NCBI GenBank assembly: GCA_036897625.1
Contig: JAYMTA010000550.1
Coordinates: 1-27,006 of the forward strand
Direction: 5' to 3'
Source of the DNA: Pelargonium cotyledonis
Taxonomy: Eukaryota; Streptophyta; Magnoliopsida; Geraniales; Geraniaceae
DNA length: 27,006 nucleotides
This document shows positions 17,638 to 26,634 of this stretch, one piece after another. Both the position numbers and the translations under genes were made by a program. The stretch's first letter is position 1; the number at the start of each line of letters is the position of its first letter. The notes beneath the pieces are model-generated. The model searched no databases. It was not told where the DNA came from and saw only the letters and a program-made list of their open reading frames with translations.

Positions 17638-20600
17638 TTAGAATACATATGCGTCGGGAGGTGCTTCTTCTGGAATCTAGCAAAAATAAAAAAACGAAGA
17701 TTGATGTCTATTACTAAGGAGCACAATTAGAGATTTAAACGAAACATACACATACGAATGAAATTGACTCGTTAAAAGTACACCATCTCGGGATTAAGGT
17801 TTGGAATTCCTGAGAGAGCACAAAAGGAAAACTGCATTTACTCAAGCAGAGCTGGCAATTTGGCCCCATACAAGCAGGCACTCATAATCCGATTCACATT
17901 TTTGCGGGTCAGGTAAACCCACACATTGTACATGCAATAAAAACCTGATTTCATTCTGGAATGGGCATTTCAACCCAATCACGGAAAACCCACCCAAAAC
18001 CTGAATTGACACGTCTAGTCTACCTCAAAGTACCTTATGAACTATGCAACTTTAGATTATAAAGTGAGTGAATTAATGAACTCACTGAACTACTTGATCT
18101 CTTAAGAGGTTGATTGAAGAGTAGCTAAGTATTTATACGGTATTTTACCTCTCCCGGAATCCATTTCTCCTTCATCCAAATACTTGCATCCCCAGAAACA
18201 TTGTCCCGATGCTGATTATCTCTGCAATAACAGAAAGGCGGGCCAGATATTATTTTCAGAATAGTATATGAAATGAAGAAAAAGTACAAACATTTGAACT
18301 GCGACATTAGATCTTCAATCATAATTCAATAATTTCTAAGTACACAACATTTTAACTCACGATGACTGAATGCTCGCCGGTTGTGCATTTCCATTTGTAC
18401 CAGAGTTAGGCACATTGGAAAATGCAGAGGACTTGTTAATACTTGAACCGGGATTTTGGGTTGGCGCAGCTGAAGTAGTAAATGGGTTACTTTTGGCACT
18501 TGTGATGCCACTGTTGCCAAAACCTGATACATTGGAGGTGAACGGACTTCCAAATGTCGGGGTACGATTCTGGCTGCCAAAGGATCCTACAATCACAAAT
18601 AACCAGATGTGACGCGTAATGATTAAAGAGATGCAAATGGAGAGTTGGTAAAACAACTTCGTAATCGTACCTGAAGTTCCAAAAGGCGAAGAATTTGGCA
18701 ACGTAGATGTCTGGTTCGAATTTGAAAAGGAATTTGCTTGCCCGAATGCATTAGCCGATGGTGCTTGCCCAAAAGCATTCGCTGATGGTGCTTGCCCGAA
18801 TGCATTGGCCGATGGTGCTTGCCCCGATGGTGCTTGCTCGAGGGCATTAGCCGATGGTGCTTGTCCGAATGCATTAGCCGATGGTGCTTGTCCGAATGCA
18901 TTAGCTGATGGTGCTTGTCCAAATGCATTAGCTGATGGGGCATGTCCGAATGCATTAACCGATGGTGCAGAGGATCTGGCAAAAATATAGCCCAACATGA
19001 GACCAAAAGTCAAAGCACAAGCATGAAACAATATCTAAAATATTAAGAAGTTCCTTCAATAATATCGTAATCACTTGGGGATTTATAAATTAACATGTTT
19101 AATGATTTAAAAGAAAAAACAAGCAAGAAACAAATAAAGTTGCTGACAAAGAAATGCAATAAGCAGTTTTATGTTTAAGTTAGAACTTCGAACCCTGTAT
19201 TTGAACCAAGTTGGCTAAAACTCGAGACTACAGGAGGAGCACTATTTTGAGGAGCAAGCGAGGAAGTATTTGGAGTCGTCCCGGGAAATGGGCTTTGGAT
19301 GGCTGGAAGAGCAGCATTTGACCGACTTGTATAGGGATTACGGAGAAGGTTCTCGAATTCAATTATTTTGGAACTGAGCATACTTCTTTCTCTCTCAACC
19401 TGCAGCAGAACGCATAGACTTGGTAGCTCAGCAAAGCAATCAATGTTGACCTTTGTGAATTAAAATAACAATTCCTAGAGATTAACACATTGTAAGGTAA
19501 TTATCTAGGCATGAACCTTAATGTTTTTTTCCCTATTAAGTTCCATGAGCGTGTCCGGCTGAATGGACATGTACATTGCAGAACTTACTATGACTCCATA
19601 TCTTAAAAAGTTGAAGTAAATCATCAAGGAAACACGATATGTATAGCACGAACTTAGATGATACTTTTTTAATTTCTATGTTATGAATCTCCTTACCATT
19701 TTACACATCTTTTGTGACCTTCCTCAGGTTTCAGAGCAATTAACGAAAGTTTTATATATCTCCAAAATAAATAACCATTGGACTTTCTATCTTTTTTCTA
19801 TTTATCAATTATTCCCATGTCCACCCTGCACGTCACTTACTAAAATTCATATACTCTACATAAAATATGTTTGGAAACTGCAAGCAACAAGCATTAGATG
19901 AGCTTCCGTTTCACAGTTGTGTCATAAATACCTACTTAGAGAGTTCGCCTTATGTTGGTCATATTAGAGTTGACAAATAGGCCAATGGGCCGGACAAAAA
20001 ATGCAAGTATATCGGGCCATTTTTTGTCAGCCCAGGCCCCAGGCCCAGTATCATCGGTAGACCTGGCAATTCGGACAGGGCCAAAAAACTCACGCTTTCG
20101 TATTTTGCAACTTATTACCGGCTCTAGGCTTTCCCACTAAGTGACAAAATACGTTCGAATTGACGAAAAGTTGTCCAATAAAACATGTGCATAGCCAATT
20201 ACAATTATCGGGTCGGTCAGTGATGGCCCACAGGCCGGAATTGGGCCAGGCCAAAATAAGCCCACAATTTTATTGGTCTGGATCAGTAATGGCCCGTGGG
20301 CAGTTGGCTCATTTGCCAGCTCTAGGTCGAACGAAAATAGATTAAACAAAATTGTTGAGGAGCCACTCGTAGAGTTAGATTGTCTTACAATAGACTGCAT
20401 GCTCAACCCCCGCTTTGCTTCATCATAAGCTGCAGCTCGCAATTCTTCATAGCTAACATCTCCAACAATGTCACAAGGAGCACTACAAACAAAAGAAGTC
20501 AAAAACCAGTACAACCGAAGAATATATAACTAATAAAAGTATGCTTGATTTTTTTACAGAACAAATAAAAACGTGCTTTTATGCACTCGTGCACAGTAGC

Positions 20601-23266
20601 TGAGGAGGCTAATTTTATTCCACTTAAATGTTTTCTCACTAAATTCAATTAAAAACACAGTCGTTCACAGCAGCAAGTAGAACCAAACTCTAGATTTTAT
20701 AACATATCTACGAGTGAGAGGGCTAATTAACATACTTTTTCCAGTGACCATAGCAAGTAAGCTTCCAAAGCGGTCTCTCATGCTCAAAATCTTCAGCAAT
20801 TATCCGTTTACATGCCTCGGGATCTGTGCACCTTCAAATGCATCAAACAACATTTAAATAAATGTATATTTATGGCGTGATGTTGAAAAGAAAAGGAACT
20901 AGCGAAAATCTAGAAGTGCTATAAAACAGAAAGAAGAACCGATGAATGAAGTTACATACTTATGATTTGATGCTTGGGGCTGATTATCGGGCTGCCGGGC
21001 AGAAGCTGCACCACTGTTCGAGGAGCGTGACCATTTGTTTTCAAAAGGCTGTTCCATAAATAATTTATAATAGCTTATATGATATATACATCCTTGAGTG
21101 TCAAACATTATAAGAGAACTTCATGATTTTAGGATAGAAAAGAACCTTGAACTGATTCTGCCTAGATCCGCCTTCAGCGGCTCTTGGTTGAGAGTTGTTC
21201 TGAACACCAAATCCGAAAGGATTGTGCGTCTGTTGTTGGCGGGAAGTGGTTGCTGTCCCTGAGCCAAAGACATTGGATTTTGGCTGCTGCTGAACCGCGT
21301 GAATAAACTTACACCTATCACCATACTGACAGCTGGAAAAGAAGCAAACGCAAAAGGTTTAGAAAACCAATGATAAATCTTCACGAAAGCTGACAATCGG
21401 AAAAACTCAAAGTTTAGCACAATAGTGACCAGAATAACTATTTAAGTAGCGATTCACGTTCTGGAACAGACATTCCATATTGTTGAACACTGGTGTTCCA
21501 AAACATGAAATTTGCCAATCCGGTTGCTATACAGTTATACTCAACAGATAATGAATATTTTTCAATTGTGATTGAAAATAACAAATATGTTAAGTAAAGG
21601 TCCACACGTTATACTCTACTTGTAAGCCTAGTGCAGTATATTGAATACCCTTTGGCTAACTTATATTTTATTAAGAAATATCATACAAAATGTTACATGT
21701 TCCGGATAATTATTTTTATTTATTTATTTTTCTAGAAAAGCCTATCCTTAATGTTCCAAGTTCTACGTTCGGATTTTTGTTCCGTGTACCGAAGTGCTCC
21801 ACGATCCAGGTAACTACCCAAGGTCCCAAGTACATAATTAACCATCAAGAACAATAACTACGTCTAATGGAAAGACATTAGAATACACAAAACAACTCAA
21901 AGTTTCTTCACCTATTAAAACCATACCAATCAACATAAAATGACAGTCGGTTTCAAATTAGAGCATACAGACTAGCATAAGAGGGTAATTTTTGAACCAG
22001 TCGTACCATAATAAGAGCACGCAAACAGCTGAAAATTCTCGAGTATGAGAGTGTTATGAACAAAATAAACTCAAGTCCTTCTCACCGATTCCTTTCCACT
22101 CACAATCTGGGCCAACTCAAGAACCCGTTACATCAACACAACCCTACCACAAACAACACAACATTGGAGCCAATGCCTACCATAACATGTATGAGAGAGA
22201 CAGAGAGTTGGTTTCCAGTTCCTGTCCCCCATATTCCATAGCTCAAGCGTCTTTTTTTGAGAAACAACGCCATATCAATAAACAGACCTATATCAAACCA
22301 ATTGCAACAGAAACACCCAAACAGATTGATACTACCACAAAGAACCCAAACACTAGCTGTAGTGCATGCCACCAATTTTCAGTTTCTCTTTATCTCCCTT
22401 TAATAAACAACACACAGCCATATCATTAAACAGAGCAATATCAAACATATTGCAATAAAAAAAGAAACACCCAAACAGATTGATACCTCAACCAATAAGA
22501 ACCGATTAAAGCAAACAACTCAAAACCAAGCAGTAGCTGCAGTTAAAATCACACATATTTTTTTCAGGAGCAGCACATACCCATTTCACGAGATAGATGA
22601 AAATCAAACAAATTACAATGAAAGAGGGACACAAAGCAGATAGATACTACCGCCCAAAAGAACCCTTCAAAGCAACAAACACAAGCAGTAGTTGTAGCTC
22701 ATGCCACCAATTTTCAATTTTGTTGAGGAACAACACATACCCATATCACACAACAAATGAAAATCAAACAAATTCCAAGGAAAGAGAGACACAAAACAGA
22801 AAGACACTACAACCAAAATGGACCCATTAAAGCAAAAGAACACAAGCAGTAGCTGACTAGCTGTAGCTCATGCCACCAATTTTCAAATTTTTTGAGGAAC
22901 AACACATACCCATATCACAAAGCAGATGAAAATCGAACAAATTGCAAGGAGAGAGAGACACAAAACAGAAAGACACTACAACCAAAATGGACCCTTTAAG
23001 CAAAGAACACATGCAGTAGCTGTAGCTCATGCCACCAATTTTCAATTATTTTGAGAACCAACACATGCCCATATCACGAAGCAGGTGAAAATAAACAAAT
23101 TGCAAAGAAAGAGAGACACAAAACAGAAAAACACTGAAGCCAAAATGGACCCATCTGAGCAGAGATCGATAAAATGTACCAAAATCGAAACAGAGAAACG
23201 CAACTGAATCAGAAGCAAATACCTGCCAGCCTGAAAGTTCCTGCACAATGGAGTTTTTCGTTGCAT
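17638..23266 (-). CDS. NUP42: NUP42/CG1-like nucleoporin with CCCH zinc finger and FG repeats
   Basis: Plant homologue of the nuclear-pore FG protein NUP42/CG1 (I recall the Arabidopsis counterpart as CCCH protein C3H16), expected on the cytoplasmic side of the pore in mRNA export. Ten coding exons (minus): 23223-23266, 21146-21332, 20960-21048, 20736-20831, 20389-20482, 19194-19399, 18671-18975, 18361-18586, 18149-18221, 17638-17676. All join in frame to 452 aa. The zinc finger is C8-x7-C16-x5-C22-x3-H26 and is split by intron 1 within codon 15. Conserved blocks follow: CTDPEACKRIIAEDFEHE, PLWKLTCYGHWK, GDVSYEELRAAAYDEAKRG and a coiled stretch around VERERSMLSSKIIEFENLL. The FG domain spans about 241-415, including eight APSANAFGQ-type units. 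The tail reads IWMKEKWIPGEIPEEAPPDA. The donor after exon 6 (GG before GTTCGA) was chosen to keep the FG frame and is the least certain junction. A short ATG-started frame overlaps the start (see findings). Confidence 0.92.
17849..18020. mobile_element. Decayed hAT-like MITE in the last nucleoporin intron
   Basis: Left end CAGAGCTGGCAATTTGGCCC, right end CTGAATTGACACGTCTA (inverted: TAGACGTGTCAATTCAG). Both resemble the TAGAGCTGGCAA-type ends of the elements at 19965 and 11768. CCCACC and GGGTCAGG strings lie inside. No clear target duplication is present. It lies within intron 17677-18148. Confidence 0.4.
18736..18967 (-). repeat. 27-bp coding minisatellite (FG repeats)
   Basis: On the coding (minus) strand, eight 27-bp units encode APSANAFGQ or close variants, and one shortened 15-bp unit encodes APSGQ. 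All lie inside exon 18671-18975 and all lengths are multiples of three, so the frame is kept. One unit reads ANALEQ and has lost its FG pair. High similarity between neighbours points to recent expansion and likely length variation between individuals. Confidence 0.9.
19965..20324. mobile_element. hAT-like MITE rich in GGCCC motifs in a nucleoporin intron
   Basis: This 360-bp element has inverted ends TAGAGTTGACAAATAGGCCA (left) and, inverted from the right, TAGAGCTGGCAAATGAGCCA. The flanks GGTCATAT (19957-19964) and GGTCGAAC (20325-20332) agree at 5 of 8 positions, a possible eroded 8-bp duplication. The interior is packed with GGGCC/GGCCC strings, and it also has an internal TAGACCTGGCAATTCGG at about 20057-20073, perhaps a second nested end. 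It lies within intron 19400-20388. Confidence 0.65.
22239..23165. repeat. Tandem array, about 150-180-bp units, in the first nucleoporin intron
   Basis: Unit starts are visible at about 22356, 22536, 22691, 22860 and 23019, preceded by a partial unit from 22239. Each runs GCTGTAGCTCATGCCACCAA, TTTTCAA, TTTTGAGGAACAACACATAC, CCATATCAC, GATGAAAATCAAACAAATT, GAGAGACACAAAACAGA, CACTACA and CAAAATGGACCC. Units 3-5 are the most alike and the left ones are more worn. The array ends about 58 bp from the exon 1 donor (23223). The short open frames in it are repeat by-products. Confidence 0.88.
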
Positions 23267-23592
23267 CTCTTCTTCACGCGCATGCAAACCAGTCCTCTCT
23301 CTGTACTTCGACACAACGACACACAAGCGAGAAACTGGAAATCTTATATACCTGCACTGTCGTTACCACAAACGACTTGTCGTCTAAACTCTGAACTCAT
23401 GAAACCGAAGCCAGCGACTAGACCGGCCTTCCCGGTTCATCGAAATGAACCGGCAATCACGGTCCAGCTTTTAACAGAGCCAGAGAGCTAGCTAAGACAG
23501 TCCATTTTCGTCGCCGCAACAGAACCATCTGTTCATTGATTGAGAAAAAAATCTAAAACCGAAACAGAGTCTATACACAGAAGGATTTGAAT
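23267..23592. promoter_or_regulatory. Divergent (bidirectional) promoter region
   Basis: Only 326 bp separate the start codons of the minus-strand nucleoporin gene and the plus-strand PPR gene, so both leaders and both core promoters must fit here. The minus side has a TATA box at 23343-23350. No equally good TATA was found for the plus side, as is common for housekeeping PPR genes. Confidence 0.6.
23343..23350 (-). promoter_or_regulatory. TATA box of the nucleoporin gene
   Basis: TATATAAG on the minus strand, about 77 nt upstream of the ATG at 23266. This predicts transcription from about 23315 and a leader of about 50 nt. It sits inside the divergent promoter shared with the plus-strand PPR gene. 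Confidence 0.5.
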
Positions 23593-25272
23593 ATGAGAAG
23601 GTACAGTTCACATTTACTTGCAAAGTTCAAGCATTTCGCTCCGATTATCGAATCAATATGCTCTGTTCCAAAGCTCGAGCCTTTGCAGGCAAGCTCCAAT
23701 TCAGGTAAATTTCAGATTTTGCTTCCTCCCAGTTCATGCGTTGCTTCTGTACGGCCATTTTGTTCAAAATTGGACTCATTTGATCGAACCCATGATTTGA
23801 ATTCTGGTTGTGGTGCTGTTGAGGTCAAGGGTTCAGATAGTGAAAAGCTTTATAATGCTGTAATGAAGAATTGTCATGCTCATCTTGATATGGAAACAGC
23901 TCTTGACCAGGTGGGTGCAAATTCGAGTACCCAATTGGTTCTTGAGGTCCTCCATCGGCTTCGATTTGAGGAGAGGTTAGCATTTAGGTTTTTCACATGG
24001 GCTAGTCATCATGAAAGCTTCATTCATGAGGCTTGTGTGTACAATGACATGATTAACATATTGTCTAGTACTAGGTACAAAGTTAGGGAGTTCGGGGTTG
24101 TGTGCGATGTCTTGGATTACATGAAGAGGAACAGCGGCAAGAAAGCTGTTCCTCTCGATGATTTGTTGGAGATTCTGGGGAAATATGCTGAGAAGCATTT
24201 GACCCATCTTCAGAAATATGTTCCTCCCATGAAGAGGTCGAGGTTCAAGAGGCCGGTGGAGATTGACGGGTTGAATGTGTTGCTCGATGCTTTGTGCAAG
24301 TGTGGCCTTGTTGATTACGCTGAAACTTTGTTTGAGAAAGTGAAGACGTCGAAGGTTAGGCCTAATGCTAGTTGTTATAATACTTTGTTTCTCGGGTGGT
24401 GTAGGGTTAGGAATCCGGGGAAGGGAATGAGGGTTCTTGAAGAGATGATTGAATTGGGTCATACACCTTATCATTTAACGTATAGTACTGCCATCATTTC
24501 GTTCTGCGAGGTGGGGATGATAACGGAGGCTATCGAATTTTTTGAGTTCATGAGAGCCAAAGGCTCGGTCTTTTCTTCTCCTACTGCAAGAAGTTATGCC
24601 GCTATGATTGTGGCATTGATACATAATGATAGAATAGAGGAAAGCTTTAAACTTTTAGATGACATGATAAATAGCGGTTGTCTTCCGGATGTTTCCACAT
24701 ATAATGATATTTTAGAAGGTATGTGCTCGGCGGGAAAACTCGAGGAAGCATACATGTTCTTGGAAAAGATGGGGAACAAAGGTTTCCCTCCCGATATTAT
24801 CACTTTTAACTGCTTTCTCAAGGTCCTATGTGTCAATAAAAACAGCGAAGAAGCTCTTAGGCTTTACAGTAGAATGATTGAGGTGGATTGTGCGCCTAGC
24901 GTCCAAACTTTCAATATGTTGATATCGATGTTCTTTGAAACGTGTGATCCCGATGGGGCGTTTGAAAGTTGGCACGAGATGGGTAAGAGGGGTTGTGCAC
25001 CGGATATTGATACATACTGTACGATGATTGAAGGGCTTTTTGGGTGCAATAAGGTGGGCGACGCACGTCTTCTCTTGGACGATGTCCTCAAATTGGGTAT
25101 GAAGTTGCCGTATCAGAAGTTTGACTTGTTTTTAATGCAGCTTTCTGAAGTTGGCGATCTCCAAACCATTTACAGACTTTCGAAACACATGAAACAGTTT
25201 TTTAATCCTACTATGGAAAAATGTTTTGCGCTCAACGAGAAGAGGAACAGATTGAGGTTACAAGAGAAATAG
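23593..25272 (+). CDS. P-class pentatricopeptide repeat protein, probably mitochondrial
   Basis: Sequence-specific organellar RNA-binding protein of 559 aa from one exon, as is usual for PPR genes. The ATG at 23593 is chosen because the frame upstream has no earlier ATG; codon TTG at 23587 only extends it formally. The N-terminus, MRRYSSHLLAKF, is basic and hydroxylated with no early acids, which fits a mitochondrial or plastid presequence. The block LAFRFFTWASHH (about 129-140) is typical of P-class proteins. Eight consecutive 35-37-residue repeats run from about 224 to 508, for example VSTYNDILEGMC ending GFPPD, and VQTFNMLISMFF ending GCAPD. There is no E, DYW or SMR domain, so editing or cleavage activity is not expected. 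It resembles At1g73400-type proteins from memory, but the target RNA is unknown. Its divergent neighbour is the nucleoporin gene. Confidence 0.93.
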   Translation: MRRYSSHLLAKFKHFAPIIESICSVPKLEPLQASSNSGKFQILLPPSSCVASVRPFCSKLDSFDRTHDLNSGCGAVEVKGSDSEKLYNAVMKNCHAHLDMETALDQVGANSSTQLVLEVLHRLRFEERLAFRFFTWASHHESFIHEACVYNDMINILSSTRYKVREFGVVCDVLDYMKRNSGKKAVPLDDLLEILGKYAEKHLTHLQKYVPPMKRSRFKRPVEIDGLNVLLDALCKCGLVDYAETLFEKVKTSKVRPNASCYNTLFLGWCRVRNPGKGMRVLEEMIELGHTPYHLTYSTAIISFCEVGMITEAIEFFEFMRAKGSVFSSPTARSYAAMIVALIHNDRIEESFKLLDDMINSGCLPDVSTYNDILEGMCSAGKLEEAYMFLEKMGNKGFPPDIITFNCFLKVLCVNKNSEEALRLYSRMIEVDCAPSVQTFNMLISMFFETCDPDGAFESWHEMGKRGCAPDIDTYCTMIEGLFGCNKVGDARLLLDDVLKLGMKLPYQKFDLFLMQLSEVGDLQTIYRLSKHMKQFFNPTMEKCFALNEKRNRLRLQEK

Positions 25273-25510
25273 GTTGAGTCTACGAGGGAAGTAGAGTAGC
25301 AGCATCAGCTGTATAAAATCTTAGTTTTGGACAAAGAGAGCAATGCAAGAATCACGTGGCTGTCTATGTGATTTGAATTTGTGGAGTTGTAAACGATCCT
25401 CTGATCAAGTAAGCCACGTCGTTTCTGTTATGGTTTGAAGAAAATGTTTTAGAAATCGTTTCATCATATATGACAAGTGTTTATATCCATATGTTCTTTC
25501 AGGGTCCCGT

Positions 25511-25542
25511 GCATACCCTTGTAAGTGTTTCTCCAAGTTGTG
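25511..25542. repeat. Direct repeat in the PPR 3' UTR, copy 1
   Basis: GCATACCCTTGTAAGTGTTT followed by CTCCAAGTTGTG. It recurs 78 bp downstream at 25589-25622 with a 2-bp insertion and one substitution. Copy 1 lies about 240 bp after the stop codon. Confidence 0.8.
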
Positions 25543-25588
25543 TCGGGGTTGAAATTTTTCGGTATCTAGTAGCTAGTTTTGAGGCCTT

Positions 25589-25622
25589 GCATATCCTTGT
25601 ATAAGTGTTTCTCCAAGTTGTG
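25589..25622. repeat. Direct repeat in the PPR 3' UTR, copy 2
   Basis: GCATATCCTTGTATAAGTGT followed by TTCTCCAAGTTGTG, the second copy of 25511-25542. It is probably a simple local duplication. Confidence 0.8.
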
Positions 25623-26373
25623 ATTATGTTTCTCTCCTTCTTCTTTCCCGATGATTTTGTAGTGTGCACACGAGACTTACCTTGCGAATTTCAATAACTT
25701 GTGATGATTCATAGTTGAAAACATGCATTCATGGCAACAGTTTCTGCTTGCTTAAAGTCTTGAACTGCAGAGCTGTGTTTCTTTTTTCACATCAAATGCA
25801 AGTTTGTAAAGCTCTCAGAACTGTGTCTGATTGTACAATTTTGGCACAGAGATATACATTCTGAATTTGCGTCGGGTTGAAAGTTTAGTATTCTATTAAC
25901 CAAGACAATTTGTAATTAACCAAAAACCGAATCAATAAATCCATACAATATATGGGTGTAAACAAAAGTTCACATTATTTTATGTTGTTCTAATTTGGTC
26001 TCTCAACTGTGTTAATTTGTTTCAAATCGGTACAACTATTGTGGTGATCACGCCCCTCAATTATACAACTTTGTTCGTAAAAACGGTTTTTTCAACAAAT
26101 TTAGTTAACTTAAGGTTCATTTGGTCGTCATGTCAACAAAAATTGTCACGTAAATCTAATTTGACATCATTATGAATTTGACCAATTCGAAACGAAACCA
26201 ACTTGGAACATTATTGACATTTTAGAATTTGAATTGATTTTTTTTCCCTTAACCATTAGATTTTCGAAGTGGGTCTCGATAACACAAAAAAAAACACCTT
26301 TTAAACAATTGAATAGTTGGATTAACAAAATCAAATAGGAACAAGAAAATTAAATCATTTTAGAAATGATATA

Positions 26374-26548
26374 AGCCCATTAATTAAAAAATAGGCCCAA
26401 CAATAGCCAAGTGGGTCAACAAGTTGCATCTTCATGGAGAGGCCCATATTGTAACGGTCCATTAACGAACTCGTCGACGCAATGAAATGGTTAGGGTTTC
26501 ACAAACCCAATTTTCCCGCCGTTTCAAGCCACAACGTTCCCGCCAAAA
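26374..26548 (+). promoter_or_regulatory. DPB2 promoter module: site II, telo box and E2F sites
   Basis: Three site II-like motifs (inverted TGGGCY: AGCCCA about 26374-26379, GGCCCA 26394-26399, GGCCCA 26441-26446) come first. A telo box, TTAGGGTTT, follows at 26491-26499. Then come two E2F-type sites, TTTTCCCGCC at 26511-26520 and TTCCCGCCAAAA at 26537-26548. The nearest E2F site is about 87 bp before the ATG. This combination is known from plant PCNA and other replication genes and predicts G1/S expression, which suits a replicative polymerase subunit. Each motif is seen; joint function is inferred. Confidence 0.7.
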
Positions 26549-26634
26549 TCCACAGTCGCATCCACCATTTTCGACCACAAGCGAAGCTCCGAACTGAGCT
26601 CAAACAGGCACAGATCTCAGAGACAGAGAGAGAG

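Larger units (their letters stand above)
25273..26360. other. PPR 3' UTR and spacer with a dispersed repeat
   Basis: The first several hundred bases should hold the PPR 3' UTR. From about 25980 to 26240 the sequence (TTTGGTCTCTCAACTGTGTT, CAAATCGGTACAAC, CACGCCCCTCAATT) resembles a common plant dispersed repeat of the 'ttggtccctcaac' kind. No ends could be bounded. No gene is seen. Confidence 0.45.

Noticed and set aside
17772-17811. Possible alternative last exon of the nucleoporin gene (an acceptor followed by a short frame resembling GIPNLNPEMVYF)
   Set aside because: The frame after the acceptor does not fit the phase of the preceding exon. The exon at 17638-17676 gives the conserved IPEEAPPDA tail in phase.
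18805-18990. Plus-strand alanine/glycine repeat frame
   Set aside because: It is the antisense reading of the FG minisatellite, and repetitive codons keep it open.
18623-19006. 127-codon histidine-rich minus-strand frame
   Set aside because: It is an out-of-frame shadow of the FG minisatellite. The real exon frame encodes APSANAFGQ and joins in phase with both neighbours.
22056-23491. Several 60-105-codon frames on both strands
   Set aside because: Most read through the intronic tandem array and recur with its period. The rightmost cover exon 1 and the divergent promoter.
23587-23592. TTG start two codons before the PPR ATG
   Set aside because: Plant nuclear genes rarely start at TTG, and an ATG follows two codons later with a suitable presequence.
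23977-24474. 165-codon minus-strand frame
   Set aside because: It is antisense to the PPR coding sequence and has no domain of its own.
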